Positions 45,563 to 54,509 of a DNA stretch of 64,000 bases are shown piece by piece. Origin of the DNA: Robiginitomaculum sp. (lineage in GTDB: Bacteria; Pseudomonadota; Alphaproteobacteria; Caulobacterales; Maricaulaceae); the NCBI GenBank assembly GCA_002733605.1, contig NVWK01000001.1, forward strand, positions 237,837 to 301,836, read 5' to 3'. The translations under genes and the position numbers were made by a program. Under the pieces are notes generated by a model. It was not told the DNA's origin and made no database searches. It saw nothing but the letters and a program-made list of their open reading frames with translations. How positions within the stretch are numbered: position 1 is the first letter of the stretch; every line of letters starts with the position of its first letter.

Positions 45563-46294
45563 ATGAAAAAAATTATTCTCTTAACAGCTAGTGTTTTTGT
45601 TCTCTCATTCAGTCCTGCGAGTACCCATGACGCATCCGCAGCCTCCCAACACGAAATGGCCCACCAAGAACAGGGTAAACTATATGTGTCCGCAACCGGC
45701 ACAGTCGCACAAATCCCCGATCAAGCCAGCGTTTCGGCCGGTGTTGTTACACAAGCCGTCACTGCCGGAGACGCTATGCGCCAAAATGCCAGACAAATGA
45801 GCGCCGCCTTTGCAGCCCTTAAAGCTGCTGGTATCAAGGCCCGCGACATTCAAACCTCGCAAATGTCTCTCCAGCCCAGATACGACTATAAAGACCGGAA
45901 AGCCCCGATTATTGTTGGCTATGAGGTACGCAATACTGTCAGCGCACGCACCGAAGATCTGGAAAATGTCGGCCCTATGCTTGACGCTCTGGTGACAGCA
46001 GGGGTTAACACCATTAACGGCGTAACCTTCTCGATCAAAAACAGTAAATCTGCAAAAAACAAGGCCCGCCTTGATGCCATCGCAGAAGCCCGTGCCAAAG
46101 CTGTCGGCATGGCCAATGCTGCAGGTGTACGCCTCGGTAAAGTGTTGGAAATCCGTGAAAACACCAATAATTTCAACCCGCGCCCGCAAATGATGATGGC
46201 GCGCGTGGCTATGGATGAAGCTTCAACGCCAATTTCTGCTGGTGAACAAACACTAAGCGTGACAGTGAATATTACCTACGCTTTGGATCAATAG
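45563..46294 (+). CDS. Exported SIMPL (DUF541) domain protein
   Basis: A 243-residue protein with a signal peptide (residues 1-22). The mature part has VSATGTVAQIPDQASVSAGV near residue 46 and a SIMPL core in which KARLDAIAEARAKAVGMANA is the conserved helix near 170. Proteins of this type are periplasmic or outer-membrane associated; E. coli YggE is linked to oxidative-stress tolerance. The exact function is unknown. It converges on panD with a hairpin between them. Confidence 0.9.
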   Translation: MKKIILLTASVFVLSFSPASTHDASAASQHEMAHQEQGKLYVSATGTVAQIPDQASVSAGVVTQAVTAGDAMRQNARQMSAAFAALKAAGIKARDIQTSQMSLQPRYDYKDRKAPIIVGYEVRNTVSARTEDLENVGPMLDALVTAGVNTINGVTFSIKNSKSAKNKARLDAIAEARAKAVGMANAAGVRLGKVLEIRENTNNFNPRPQMMMARVAMDEASTPISAGEQTLSVTVNITYALDQ

Positions 46295-46312
46295 AAACGA
46301 TCATTAAATATT

Positions 46313-46345
46313 TGGGAATGTTGGACAATACCTCCCGCATTCCCA
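46313..46345. terminator. Hairpin between convergent SIMPL and panD genes
   Basis: TGGGAATG and CATTCCCA form a perfect 8-bp stem with a 17-nt loop. It lies 18 bp after the SIMPL stop and 6 bp after the panD stop on the other strand. T-tracts are weak on both sides. Confidence 0.5.
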
Positions 46346-46351
46346 TAATCC

Positions 46352-46714
46352 CTAATTCAGTTTTTGCATCACCACATCATTGTTTTCGTCAAGAAGAACG
46401 ACGTTCGGAGCATAATTTCGCGCCTTTTCAATGTCCATTTGGCAATAGGTGATAATGATGATCTGATCACCAATTTGAACCCGCCGCGCCGCCGCGCCGT
46501 TTAGGCCAAAGGTTTTGGAGCCACGCGGGGCTTCGATCGCATAAGTGGTAAACCGCTCGCCATTGGTGATATTGAGGATGTCCACCTGCTCATTAGGCAA
46601 AATCCCACTACGATCCAGCAAATCCATATCAATCGAGATGGACCCTACATAGTGCAAATCAGCCTGCGTCACAGTGGCGCGGTGAATTTTGCCTTTCATC
46701 ATGGTCACTTTCAT
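46352..46714 (-). CDS. panD: Aspartate 1-decarboxylase precursor
   Basis: A 120-residue pyruvoyl enzyme making beta-alanine for pantothenate and coenzyme A. The start at 46714 ([20 protein letters not shown]) has a GGAGG ribosome-binding site; the longer open frame upstream is not used. YVGSISID contains the Gly-Ser bond where the proenzyme cleaves itself to form the pyruvoyl group. [19 protein letters not shown] is the conserved later block. The length is slightly below the common 126 residues. Confidence 0.95.
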   Translation of the reverse strand: MKVTMMKGKIHRATVTQADLHYVGSISIDMDLLDRSGILPNEQVDILNITNGERFTTYAIEAPRGSKTFGLNGAAARRVQIGDQIIIITYCQMDIEKARNYAPNVVLLDENNDVVMQKLN

Positions 46715-46899
46715 GACGTTCCTCCAATAACACCCCGAGTTGGGCGGGGTTACACACAGCATATAGGGCGTATAGCATAGATTACAAATCATAGAACACA
46801 TATCACTGCATAACTGTTATGCTATGTGCAGTAATTGCCTTAATTTGGACATAAGATACCCGAATATTGCTAAATAATATTGGCAAAAGAGGACAGCAT

Positions 46900-47838
46900 A
46901 TGAAAAACCTACTTCTCCCCATGATGATTATCTCCACCGCCGGATTTGCCGGTTGCCAAGACCGCGCCTCCGCACCAATGCACGCTCAATCCGAATATAT
47001 GGAAGCGGACGGCATGGATATGGCCGCCTCCGCACCCGCCCCCAGAGTTCTGAAACAAAGTGTAGGCGGCGCAAATGAAGCCCCGATCAACACATCAGGC
47101 CAGAATGTACCCGGCACAGAATTACTCCTCGCCTACCGGTACAATTTTCGCTTTGCGATCCCCGTTAAAAACCTAGAAAGCGTCTCCCAACAAGCCCTAC
47201 AATCGTGTCAGGATGCAGGGCCGGATAAATGCCGGATTGTCTCCTCATCTCTCAACAAATATTCCGATGATCAAATATCAGCCAATATCCAATTGCGGGT
47301 GCAACCGGACTGGTTCCAAAGCTACCGAGAAAGTTTGAACGCTGACAGCAAGACCGCCAATGGCAAGCTCACAAGTTCGAACGTAAACGCCGAAGATCTG
47401 ACAATGGCCATAACCGACAGCGACGCCCGCCTGAACGCCCTCAAAACTCTACGCATCCGCTTGCAAGGCCTGCTCGAAACCAAGGGCAGTCGCTTAAAGG
47501 ACTTAATCGAGGTCGAGCGCGAGCTTGCCCGTGTTCAGGGCCAAATCGAAAGCAGCACCGCCCGCTTACGTATTTTGCGCACCCGGGTCAGCATGTCACA
47601 GGTGTATCTGAACTATGAAACAAAAGCAGTCGCCGCAAGCCGCTCTTCCTTCTCGCCGATCAAACAAGCGCTCACAGAATTTATCGGCACATCTGCAGAA
47701 GGATTTGCCGGTGTCATTCGCTTTGTCGCCTTTGCCCTCCCATGGATGGTCATCGTCCTGCCCGTCTTCTGGCTGTTCAGGCGCTGGTGGCGCAAACATA
47801 AAGCCCGCAAAGCCCAACCAAAGACAAGCAAAGCTTAA
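46900..47838 (+). CDS. DUF4349 lipoprotein
   Basis: A 312-residue envelope protein. The start at 46900 follows an AGAGGA ribosome-binding site and gives a lipobox (GFAGC, Cys near residue 19). The middle has a long coiled-coil-like helix (LKDLIEVERELARVQGQIES near residue 200) typical of DUF4349. A hydrophobic helix near 270-293 is followed by a basic tail (WRKHKARKAQPKTSKA), so it may also span the inner membrane. The function is unknown. dnaG starts 42 bp later. Confidence 0.85.
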   Translation: MKNLLLPMMIISTAGFAGCQDRASAPMHAQSEYMEADGMDMAASAPAPRVLKQSVGGANEAPINTSGQNVPGTELLLAYRYNFRFAIPVKNLESVSQQALQSCQDAGPDKCRIVSSSLNKYSDDQISANIQLRVQPDWFQSYRESLNADSKTANGKLTSSNVNAEDLTMAITDSDARLNALKTLRIRLQGLLETKGSRLKDLIEVERELARVQGQIESSTARLRILRTRVSMSQVYLNYETKAVAASRSSFSPIKQALTEFIGTSAEGFAGVIRFVAFALPWMVIVLPVFWLFRRWWRKHKARKAQPKTSKA

Positions 47839-47880
47839 AACAGACTCGCAATCCCGCCCGAGACCCCTTACATTAGGCGC

Positions 47881-49707
47881 ATGCGTTTTGGAGAACATTT
47901 TTTAGACGAGTTAAAAGCCCGCGTCCGCCCCTCGGACGTGGTCGGTAAGCACGTCAAATTAAAGCGCCAAGGGCGGGAATTCGCTGGATTATCGCCCTTC
48001 ACCAACGAAAAAACCCCCAGCTTTTTCGTCAATGATGAAAAAGGCTTTTACCATTGTTTTTCTTCCGGAAAACACGGGGATATCATCTCGTTCCTGATGG
48101 AAGTTGAAGGCCTGTCCTTCCCCGAAGCCGTCGAACAAATCGCCAATATGGCTGGAATGCCACTCCCCGCCGTCGACCCCGAAGCGGAAAAACGCGCCGA
48201 AGCCAACAAAAAAACCATTAGTTGGATCGAGCAAGCCCAAAACTTTTACCAAAAATCCCTGCACCGCGATCTTGGCAAAACCGCCCGTACTTACTTAAAA
48301 ACCCGCGGCCTCACCGGCGAGGACTGCAAACGGTTCGGCATTGGCTACGCCCCCGATAGTTTCAATGCCCTGCGCGATGAATTAACCCAGCAAAATGCAA
48401 AACTAGACCGCCTGATCGAAGCGGGCTTGCTAGTTAAACCCGATGATCCGTCCAAACAGCCATGGGATCGTTTCCGCCACCGAATCATGTTCCCGATCAC
48501 CGACCCGCGTGGACGCTTGGTCGCCTTTGGTGGCCGCGCCCTAAAAAAAGACGAAAAAGCCAAATATTTGAACTCGCCAGAAACCAATTTGTTTCACAAA
48601 GGCAAGCTCCTCTACCGCTACCCCGAAGCCCGCAAAGCCTTGTTAGCACCGGGCAATGGCGCGCGCGGCATGATCGTCGCCGAAGGCTATATGGATGTCA
48701 TCGCCTTGGCAAAAGCCGGATTTGAACACGCGGTCGCCCCCCTAGGCACCGCCCTCACCGAAGAACAACTGGATTTGCTCTGGCGCGCGGGGCCGGAACC
48801 CACGCTCTGTTTTGACGGCGACAAAGCCGGCCTACGGGCCGCTTTCCGCTCTGTCGAACGCGCCCTGCCCTTACTCAAACCCGGCCAAACACTCAGGTTT
48901 GCACTCCTGCCTGACGGAAAAGACCCGGATGATTTGATCCGCGAAAAAGGCCCTGCCGCCATGGGCGAAATCCTCGACAATTCCGTCCCGCTTGTCGACA
49001 TGTTATGGCGGCGCGAGATCGAAGCCGAGCGCCTCGATACTCCCGAGGCCAAAGCCGGATTAAAAGACCGCATTTTCGCAGCCCTACGAGAAATCACCCA
49101 TGAAGGTGTACGCGATCAATACAAAACCACTCTATTAGCCAAATTCGACGCCGAATATGGCCGCCCGAAATGGACACCCAATACACGCACCACAACATGG
49201 AATAAACCAAAGCAAAAACTCACCCAGTCCCAGATAAAAGGTGGCCAACCAGCCGCCCTTCGCACTGTGCGGGAACGCCGCATATTAGGCGCCGTGCTGG
49301 AATGGCCAAACCTGCTGGAACATGTCGATCAAACCCTGTTCGGACTCGAGTTTCACACCGAGAACTGCGCCAAACTGCAAAATTGTCTTTTAAACTACTG
49401 GCAGGACACAATATCGGTTGATAAACGTGCACTTCATGCCCATATAGAACAATACGGCTTGGAAGCCCTGCTAAAATCCTTCCAACGGGACCGAAAGCTA
49501 ATTATTTCGGGTTTGGGAGGCGTTGATGCGGATTTTAAATACCGTATTAAGGTTTGGCAGGCAGAAGCAAGGGCCCTAGAGGGTCATACGGGCAATATTG
49601 GTGCCCGAAACGAGACACGCGGACGAATGGCCGACACTATTCGTTCCGAAAATACGGACGCTTTACAGCGTCTCATGCGATCTTCTCGCGAAGAGCGCAA
49701 CGGATAG
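47881..49707 (+). CDS. dnaG: DNA primase, with zinc-finger ligands replaced
   Basis: A 608-residue primase for replication. The N-terminal domain reads GLSPFTNEKTPSFF and YHCFSSGKHGD, where E. coli has CPFH and CFGC. Of the four CHC2 zinc ligands only Cys 59 remains; the others are Ser 38, Thr 41 and Ser 62. The TOPRIM core is intact: EGYMDVIALAKAG near 263 and CFDGDKAG near 311. Related Alphaproteobacteria share this change, so it is a lineage trait rather than decay. rpoD follows, as in the classical macromolecular-synthesis operon. Confidence 0.95.
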   Translation: MRFGEHFLDELKARVRPSDVVGKHVKLKRQGREFAGLSPFTNEKTPSFFVNDEKGFYHCFSSGKHGDIISFLMEVEGLSFPEAVEQIANMAGMPLPAVDPEAEKRAEANKKTISWIEQAQNFYQKSLHRDLGKTARTYLKTRGLTGEDCKRFGIGYAPDSFNALRDELTQQNAKLDRLIEAGLLVKPDDPSKQPWDRFRHRIMFPITDPRGRLVAFGGRALKKDEKAKYLNSPETNLFHKGKLLYRYPEARKALLAPGNGARGMIVAEGYMDVIALAKAGFEHAVAPLGTALTEEQLDLLWRAGPEPTLCFDGDKAGLRAAFRSVERALPLLKPGQTLRFALLPDGKDPDDLIREKGPAAMGEILDNSVPLVDMLWRREIEAERLDTPEAKAGLKDRIFAALREITHEGVRDQYKTTLLAKFDAEYGRPKWTPNTRTTTWNKPKQKLTQSQIKGGQPAALRTVRERRILGAVLEWPNLLEHVDQTLFGLEFHTENCAKLQNCLLNYWQDTISVDKRALHAHIEQYGLEALLKSFQRDRKLIISGLGGVDADFKYRIKVWQAEARALEGHTGNIGARNETRGRMADTIRSENTDALQRLMRSSREERNG

Positions 49708-49710
49708 AGG

Positions 49711-49726
49711 CGGGAATTCCCGTTTT
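49711..49726 (+). terminator. Weak hairpin after dnaG
   Basis: CGGGAATTCCCG followed by TTTT starts 4 bp after the dnaG stop. The stem has only 4 GC pairs with an AATT loop, so at most it attenuates transcription into rpoD. Confidence 0.35.
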
Positions 49727-49779
49727 GAAAAAACAGGTTCCAGCCTGTCTCTCTTGTAGGGGCGGGCACGGAATCTATT

Positions 49780-49818
49780 GGCGTTTAATTCAGGCGTCTA
49801 ATTATGGCGTTTAATAGA
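49780..49818. repeat. Three 13-bp tandem repeats in the rpoD leader
   Basis: GGCGTTTAAT (49780-49789), GGCGTCTAAT (49793-49802) and GGCGTTTAAT (49806-49815) recur with an exact 13-bp period. The third copy runs into the hairpin in front of rpoD. A regulator binding side by side, or an RNA-level function in the dnaG-rpoD spacer, would explain the regular spacing. Confidence 0.6.
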
Positions 49819-49843
49819 GCCGGTTTGTCCCCAAACCAGCTCT
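49816..49843 (+). promoter_or_regulatory. Hairpin immediately upstream of the rpoD ribosome-binding site
   Basis: AGAGC-C-GGTTTG pairs with CAAACC-A-GCTCT around a TCCC loop: 11 pairs and one mismatch. The stem ends 3 bp before TTGGAGAAT, the rpoD ribosome-binding site. No T-run follows, so it is more likely an mRNA processing or translation-control structure than a terminator. Confidence 0.5.
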
Positions 49844-49860
49844 AATTGGAGAATAAGTTT

Positions 49861-51918
<2,058 letters not shown>

Positions 51919-51929
51919 ATAGAGAAAAA

Positions 51930-51956
51930 GGCGCCAAGCCTTTCAAGCTCAGCGCC
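51930..51956. terminator. Hairpin after rpoD
   Basis: GGCGC and GCGCC pair, with a second AGC/GCT step inside, and the T-rich CTAATTGTTATTTTTT follows within a few bases. It starts 12 bp after the rpoD stop and ends 7 bp before the end of the convergent 39-residue gene. Confidence 0.5.
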
Positions 51957-51963
51957 CTAATTG

Positions 51964-52083
51964 TTATTTTTTAGTTTTCACACGAATTGGGAACGCTTTC
52001 TTACCAATACTTTTGGCATATAAACGTTTCCCATTTTTCAGTGTAATGTATGAAACGAAAATAACTTCGTGTTCTTCAGACAT
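51964..52083 (-). CDS. Small basic protein of 39 residues
   Basis: The frame MSEEHEVIFVSYITLKNGKR...RVKTKK is preceded by AAGGAG at ideal spacing from the ATG at 52083, which is the best support for its being real. The protein is basic towards the C-terminus, has an acidic start, and looks like a small beta-strand-rich domain (VIFVSYITLKNGKRLYAKS). No function can be given. It converges on rpoD and is divergent from the candidate small RNA. Confidence 0.65.
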   Translation of the reverse strand: MSEEHEVIFVSYITLKNGKRLYAKSIGKKAFPIRVKTKK

Positions 52084-52102
52084 ATTCTACTCCTTAAATG
52101 GA

Positions 52103-52133
52103 TTGACAAATATGCAAAAAGTCACAGTATGTA
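52103..52133 (+). promoter_or_regulatory. Candidate promoter of a small RNA
   Basis: TTGACA at 52103-52108 is a perfect -35 box. TATGTA at 52128-52133 is a -10 candidate at a rather long 19-bp spacing. Transcription would start near 52140 and meet the strong terminator at 52170-52201. Confidence 0.4.
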
Positions 52134-52139
52134 GTTGCT

Positions 52140-52201
52140 AAACTGAGTGTGGCTTTTTGCACTCATAAGGGCGTTGGTGAATTTCACTAACGCCTTTTTT
52201 T
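52140..52201 (+). ncRNA. Candidate small RNA of about 60 nt
   Basis: Between the promoter at 52103-52133 and the terminator at 52170-52201 lies no frame worth calling. The RNA would fold into a first hairpin (GAGTG/CACTC, 52145-52165) with a U-rich loop, and then the terminator stem. Small size, own promoter and Rho-independent end are the usual features of a bacterial sRNA. There is no proof of transcription. Confidence 0.4.
52170..52201 (+). terminator. Strong Rho-independent terminator with no coding gene upstream
   Basis: GGCGTTGGTGA and TCACTAACGCC form an 11-bp stem (one G-T pair) with an ATT loop, followed by seven T. Its direction is plus. The nearest plus-strand gene, rpoD, ends 250 bp earlier with its own hairpin, so this one must serve a short separate transcript. 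Confidence 0.8.
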
Positions 52202-52225
52202 AATTTTTCATCTATTTACATCACA

Positions 52226-52576
52226 TTATCTCTCCCTCCGTTTTAACTTCCAGCGGCCACCATCATATAGCAAACGACCCTCTCGCTTTAACCGAGAAAG
52301 TTGGGGTGAAAGTGAAGTCCTAAGCAAATTCACACGCTTTACTTTCAACATTTTCAACACCTCCAAAGCCGCTAAACCATCTGAATAATCTGCTAATAAT
52401 TCCAGTACATCCGCCTTTATTGACCCCTCAATAACTTCAGGCGGATTATCCCCTGACGCCCTATTTACCACACCAACAACCTTAAGCAGCGCGCCTTCAG
52501 CCACCCTCAGTGCCGAAATCTTCCCCTCCAGCTCCAAAATTTGCAACCGTATTTGTTTTAATAAATCATCACTCAT
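52226..52576 (-). CDS. Winged-helix DNA-binding-like protein with N-terminal coiled coil
   Basis: A 116-residue protein. Residues 1-35 form a heptad-like helix (LLKQIRLQILELEGKISALR). Residues 50-112 look like a winged helix: IKADVLELLADYSDGLAALE, a second helix, the recognition-type SLSPQLSRLKREGRL, and a wing ending in GGRWKLKR. This module occurs in small alphaproteobacterial proteins of unknown role. An 8-bp inverted repeat lies just upstream of its start, which suggests self-regulation. Confidence 0.65.
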   Translation of the reverse strand: MSDDLLKQIRLQILELEGKISALRVAEGALLKVVGVVNRASGDNPPEVIEGSIKADVLELLADYSDGLAALEVLKMLKVKRVNLLRTSLSPQLSRLKREGRLLYDGGRWKLKRRER

Positions 52577-52860
52577 GCGCCTCTCTTAGCGGAATCCATA
52601 CCATATGTCAAGAACGGATTCCGTTTATCTTAAAATCAAGATTCCTTATTTTAATTAATAAAAACAACTAGATATAAGATATAATATAAAAATTAACCAT
52701 AAATTATTCACGGACTCGCCTGAAAAAACTTACCCCCACCGCCATTATGAACAAAAAAAGGACTCACGGCACACCCCTCTCTATTCACCACTTGAAATAA
52801 AAAAATAAATACATACATAATCAACTAGCAATACATATTTAGTATAAGGTGGTATCGTTA
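52577..52860. other. AT-rich 284-bp divergent spacer
   Basis: It separates the winged-helix gene from the rolling-circle-like gene. Near the left end are the GGAATCC/GGATTCC repeats; the middle is almost pure A/T (GATATAAGATATAATATAAA), a possible promoter area or replication-origin-like sequence. At the right end AAGGTGG (52846-52852) is the ribosome-binding site that sets the GTG start at 52861. Confidence 0.6.
52590..52645. promoter_or_regulatory. Inverted-repeat operator upstream of the winged-helix gene
   Basis: CGGAATCC (52590-52597) and GGATTCCG (52616-52623) are a perfect 8-bp inverted pair with an 18-bp spacer. A further half-site, AGATTCC, lies at 52639-52645. The first arm is 14 bp from the start codon of the winged-helix gene, a suitable place for autoregulation. 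Confidence 0.45.
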
Positions 52861-53457
52861 GTGACAATATATAGTACCAGTTACATAAATAGAAGGAGCG
52901 CGGAGAACCTGTTTCACGCAAGACGGTATGCTGAAAGTATGGGGGTAAACCTAAATTACCTAGTATCGATAAACTGGGATATATTAGGAGTTTCCGATCT
53001 GGACTCCACAGCGCACTTCAAGGAACTCAAGAAAAGGGTTTCAAGAGCATGGAAGTACCATACAAGCCTCGATGGCAGCGTAGGGGGTTTTTACCATCTA
53101 GAAGTTCAGGAAAATCCGAATGGAAAAACAAATACACACTGGTTACTTCATGTCGAAAAAGGGGCAGTTAAATGGCTTAACGAAACAATTGAAAATAGGC
53201 TTGAAAAAGTACTACTTTGTACGTTGCCGGACAACGCGCTTCATATGATGCACGTTCCACGCTCTGGCACATTACTAAAATATCTAAACAAAGGTATGAA
53301 TCCACTGTATGCAGCGCACTTTCACGTAAACCATGAAGATCAAGGAAAGATTACAGGGCAACGAACGAACACAAGTAGAAATCTTGGGCGAAACGCGAGA
53401 AAGAAAAACAATTGGCGACGCAAGAACCGCTTAACCAAATTTCAACGTGACATATGA
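52861..53457 (+). CDS. Rolling-circle-replicase-like (HUH-type) protein, uncharacterised
   Basis: A 198-residue protein from an AT-rich gene unlike its neighbours. The start is GTG at 52861, with AAGGTGG before it. Three blocks recall HUH nucleases: LNYLVSINWD near residue 31, ENPNGKTNTHWLLHV at 84-98 in the place of the metal-binding HxH, and KYLNKG at 140-145 matching the YxxK catalytic-tyrosine motif. A GQRTNTSRNLGRNARKK tail follows. The first histidine of HxH is Asn here, so activity is doubtful. The family is inferred from motifs. Confidence 0.5.
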   Translation: MTIYSTSYINRRSAENLFHARRYAESMGVNLNYLVSINWDILGVSDLDSTAHFKELKKRVSRAWKYHTSLDGSVGGFYHLEVQENPNGKTNTHWLLHVEKGAVKWLNETIENRLEKVLLCTLPDNALHMMHVPRSGTLLKYLNKGMNPLYAAHFHVNHEDQGKITGQRTNTSRNLGRNARKKNNWRRKNRLTKFQRDI

Positions 53458-53873
53458 TTAAAACGTTCCACATCCAAACCTCCGGCCCCGGCCTGTTCGA
53501 GTTTACGCACGACGTCACCCGCTTCGTCTCTGAAAGCGACCTAGACACCGGCCTTCTCACCCTATTCGTACAACATACCTCCTGCTCTCTGCTGATACAG
53601 GAAAATGCAGACCCGGATGTGAAACTGGATATGAACGGGTTTTTCTCACGAATGGTGCCGGACGCGAATGATGCCAGCATGCAGTGGCTCCGCCATACCT
53701 GTGAAGGGCCGGACGATATGCCCGCGCATATCAAAGCGGCGCTGACACCCGTATCCCTATCGATTCCGGTCAGTAATGGACGGCTCGCGCTCGGCACATG
53801 GCAGGGGATTTATCTGTTTGAACACCGCAACTCCGCCCATAGGCGCAGAGTGATCGGGCATTTAAGCGCGTAA
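53454..53873 (+). CDS. YjbQ/UPF0047 family protein
   Basis: A 139-residue protein of the YjbQ fold. FVQHTSCSLLIQENADPDV near residue 43 and RLALGTWQGIYLFEHR near 111 contain the conserved His, Cys and Glu residues. Some members show weak thiamine-phosphate synthase activity, and the true role is debated. The start overlaps the stop of the preceding AT-rich gene (ATGA), although the two differ strongly in composition. Its stop touches that of yqeY on the other strand. Confidence 0.92.
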   Translation: MIKTFHIQTSGPGLFEFTHDVTRFVSESDLDTGLLTLFVQHTSCSLLIQENADPDVKLDMNGFFSRMVPDANDASMQWLRHTCEGPDDMPAHIKAALTPVSLSIPVSNGRLALGTWQGIYLFEHRNSAHRRRVIGHLSA

Positions 53874-54335
53874 TTAACCCGCCAAAATCGCCTTCACAGC
53901 CGCGCCCGCTTTGCCCATGTCCATACGACCGGCAAATTCAGCCTTCAGCTTGCCCATAACCTTGCCCATATCTTTCAGACAGGTCGCGTCCAGAACATCC
54001 ACCGCCGATTTGACAGCCGCAGACAACTCCGCGTCGCTAACAGGTTTAGGCATATAGCCTTGGATCACGTCAATTTCGCTGCGCTCGCGCTCGGCCAGTT
54101 CGGGACGGCCATTATCTTCGTAGATTTTGGCGCTCTCTTGGCGTTGTTTCACCATTTTTGCCAATAGTGATAATATCTCCACGCTGTCGATACCATCCGG
54201 GCGATCTTCGGCCCGTGCAGCAATATCGCGGTCTTTGATCGCGGCATTGACCAGACGCAAGGTCGAAAGTGTCAATTTGTTTTTTTCTCTCATCGCGGCT
54301 TTCATGCCGTCCATTATTTCAGTTCTCAGGGTCAT
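53874..54335 (-). CDS. GatB/YqeY domain protein
   Basis: A 153-residue protein related to the tRNA-binding tail of GatB. The start at 54335 (MTLRTEIMDGMKAAMREKNK) has AAGGA before it; an upstream frame is not needed. EDNGRPELAERERSEIDVIQ and the DMGKVMGKLKAEFAGRMDMG block are diagnostic. YqeY-type proteins occur widely; they may act on tRNA or amidation but lack a settled function. It is divergent from carA, as in many Alphaproteobacteria. Confidence 0.93.
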   Translation of the reverse strand: MTLRTEIMDGMKAAMREKNKLTLSTLRLVNAAIKDRDIAARAEDRPDGIDSVEILSLLAKMVKQRQESAKIYEDNGRPELAERERSEIDVIQGYMPKPVSDAELSAAVKSAVDVLDATCLKDMGKVMGKLKAEFAGRMDMGKAGAAVKAILAG

Positions 54336-54509
54336 TACTATCCTTAGGGGCCAATTTATCGGCCATATTGAAATCGCATTCGTCTTAACACACAAATTTC
54401 AGCGCAAAAAGCCTTTATCAAGGAAATCTTCTTGACGCTGGTCGGGGGCAACCCTAGTTTCTGCGCGTTTGAATGTGAATCAACTTAAATGCTCAGAAGG
54501 CGGGTATCT

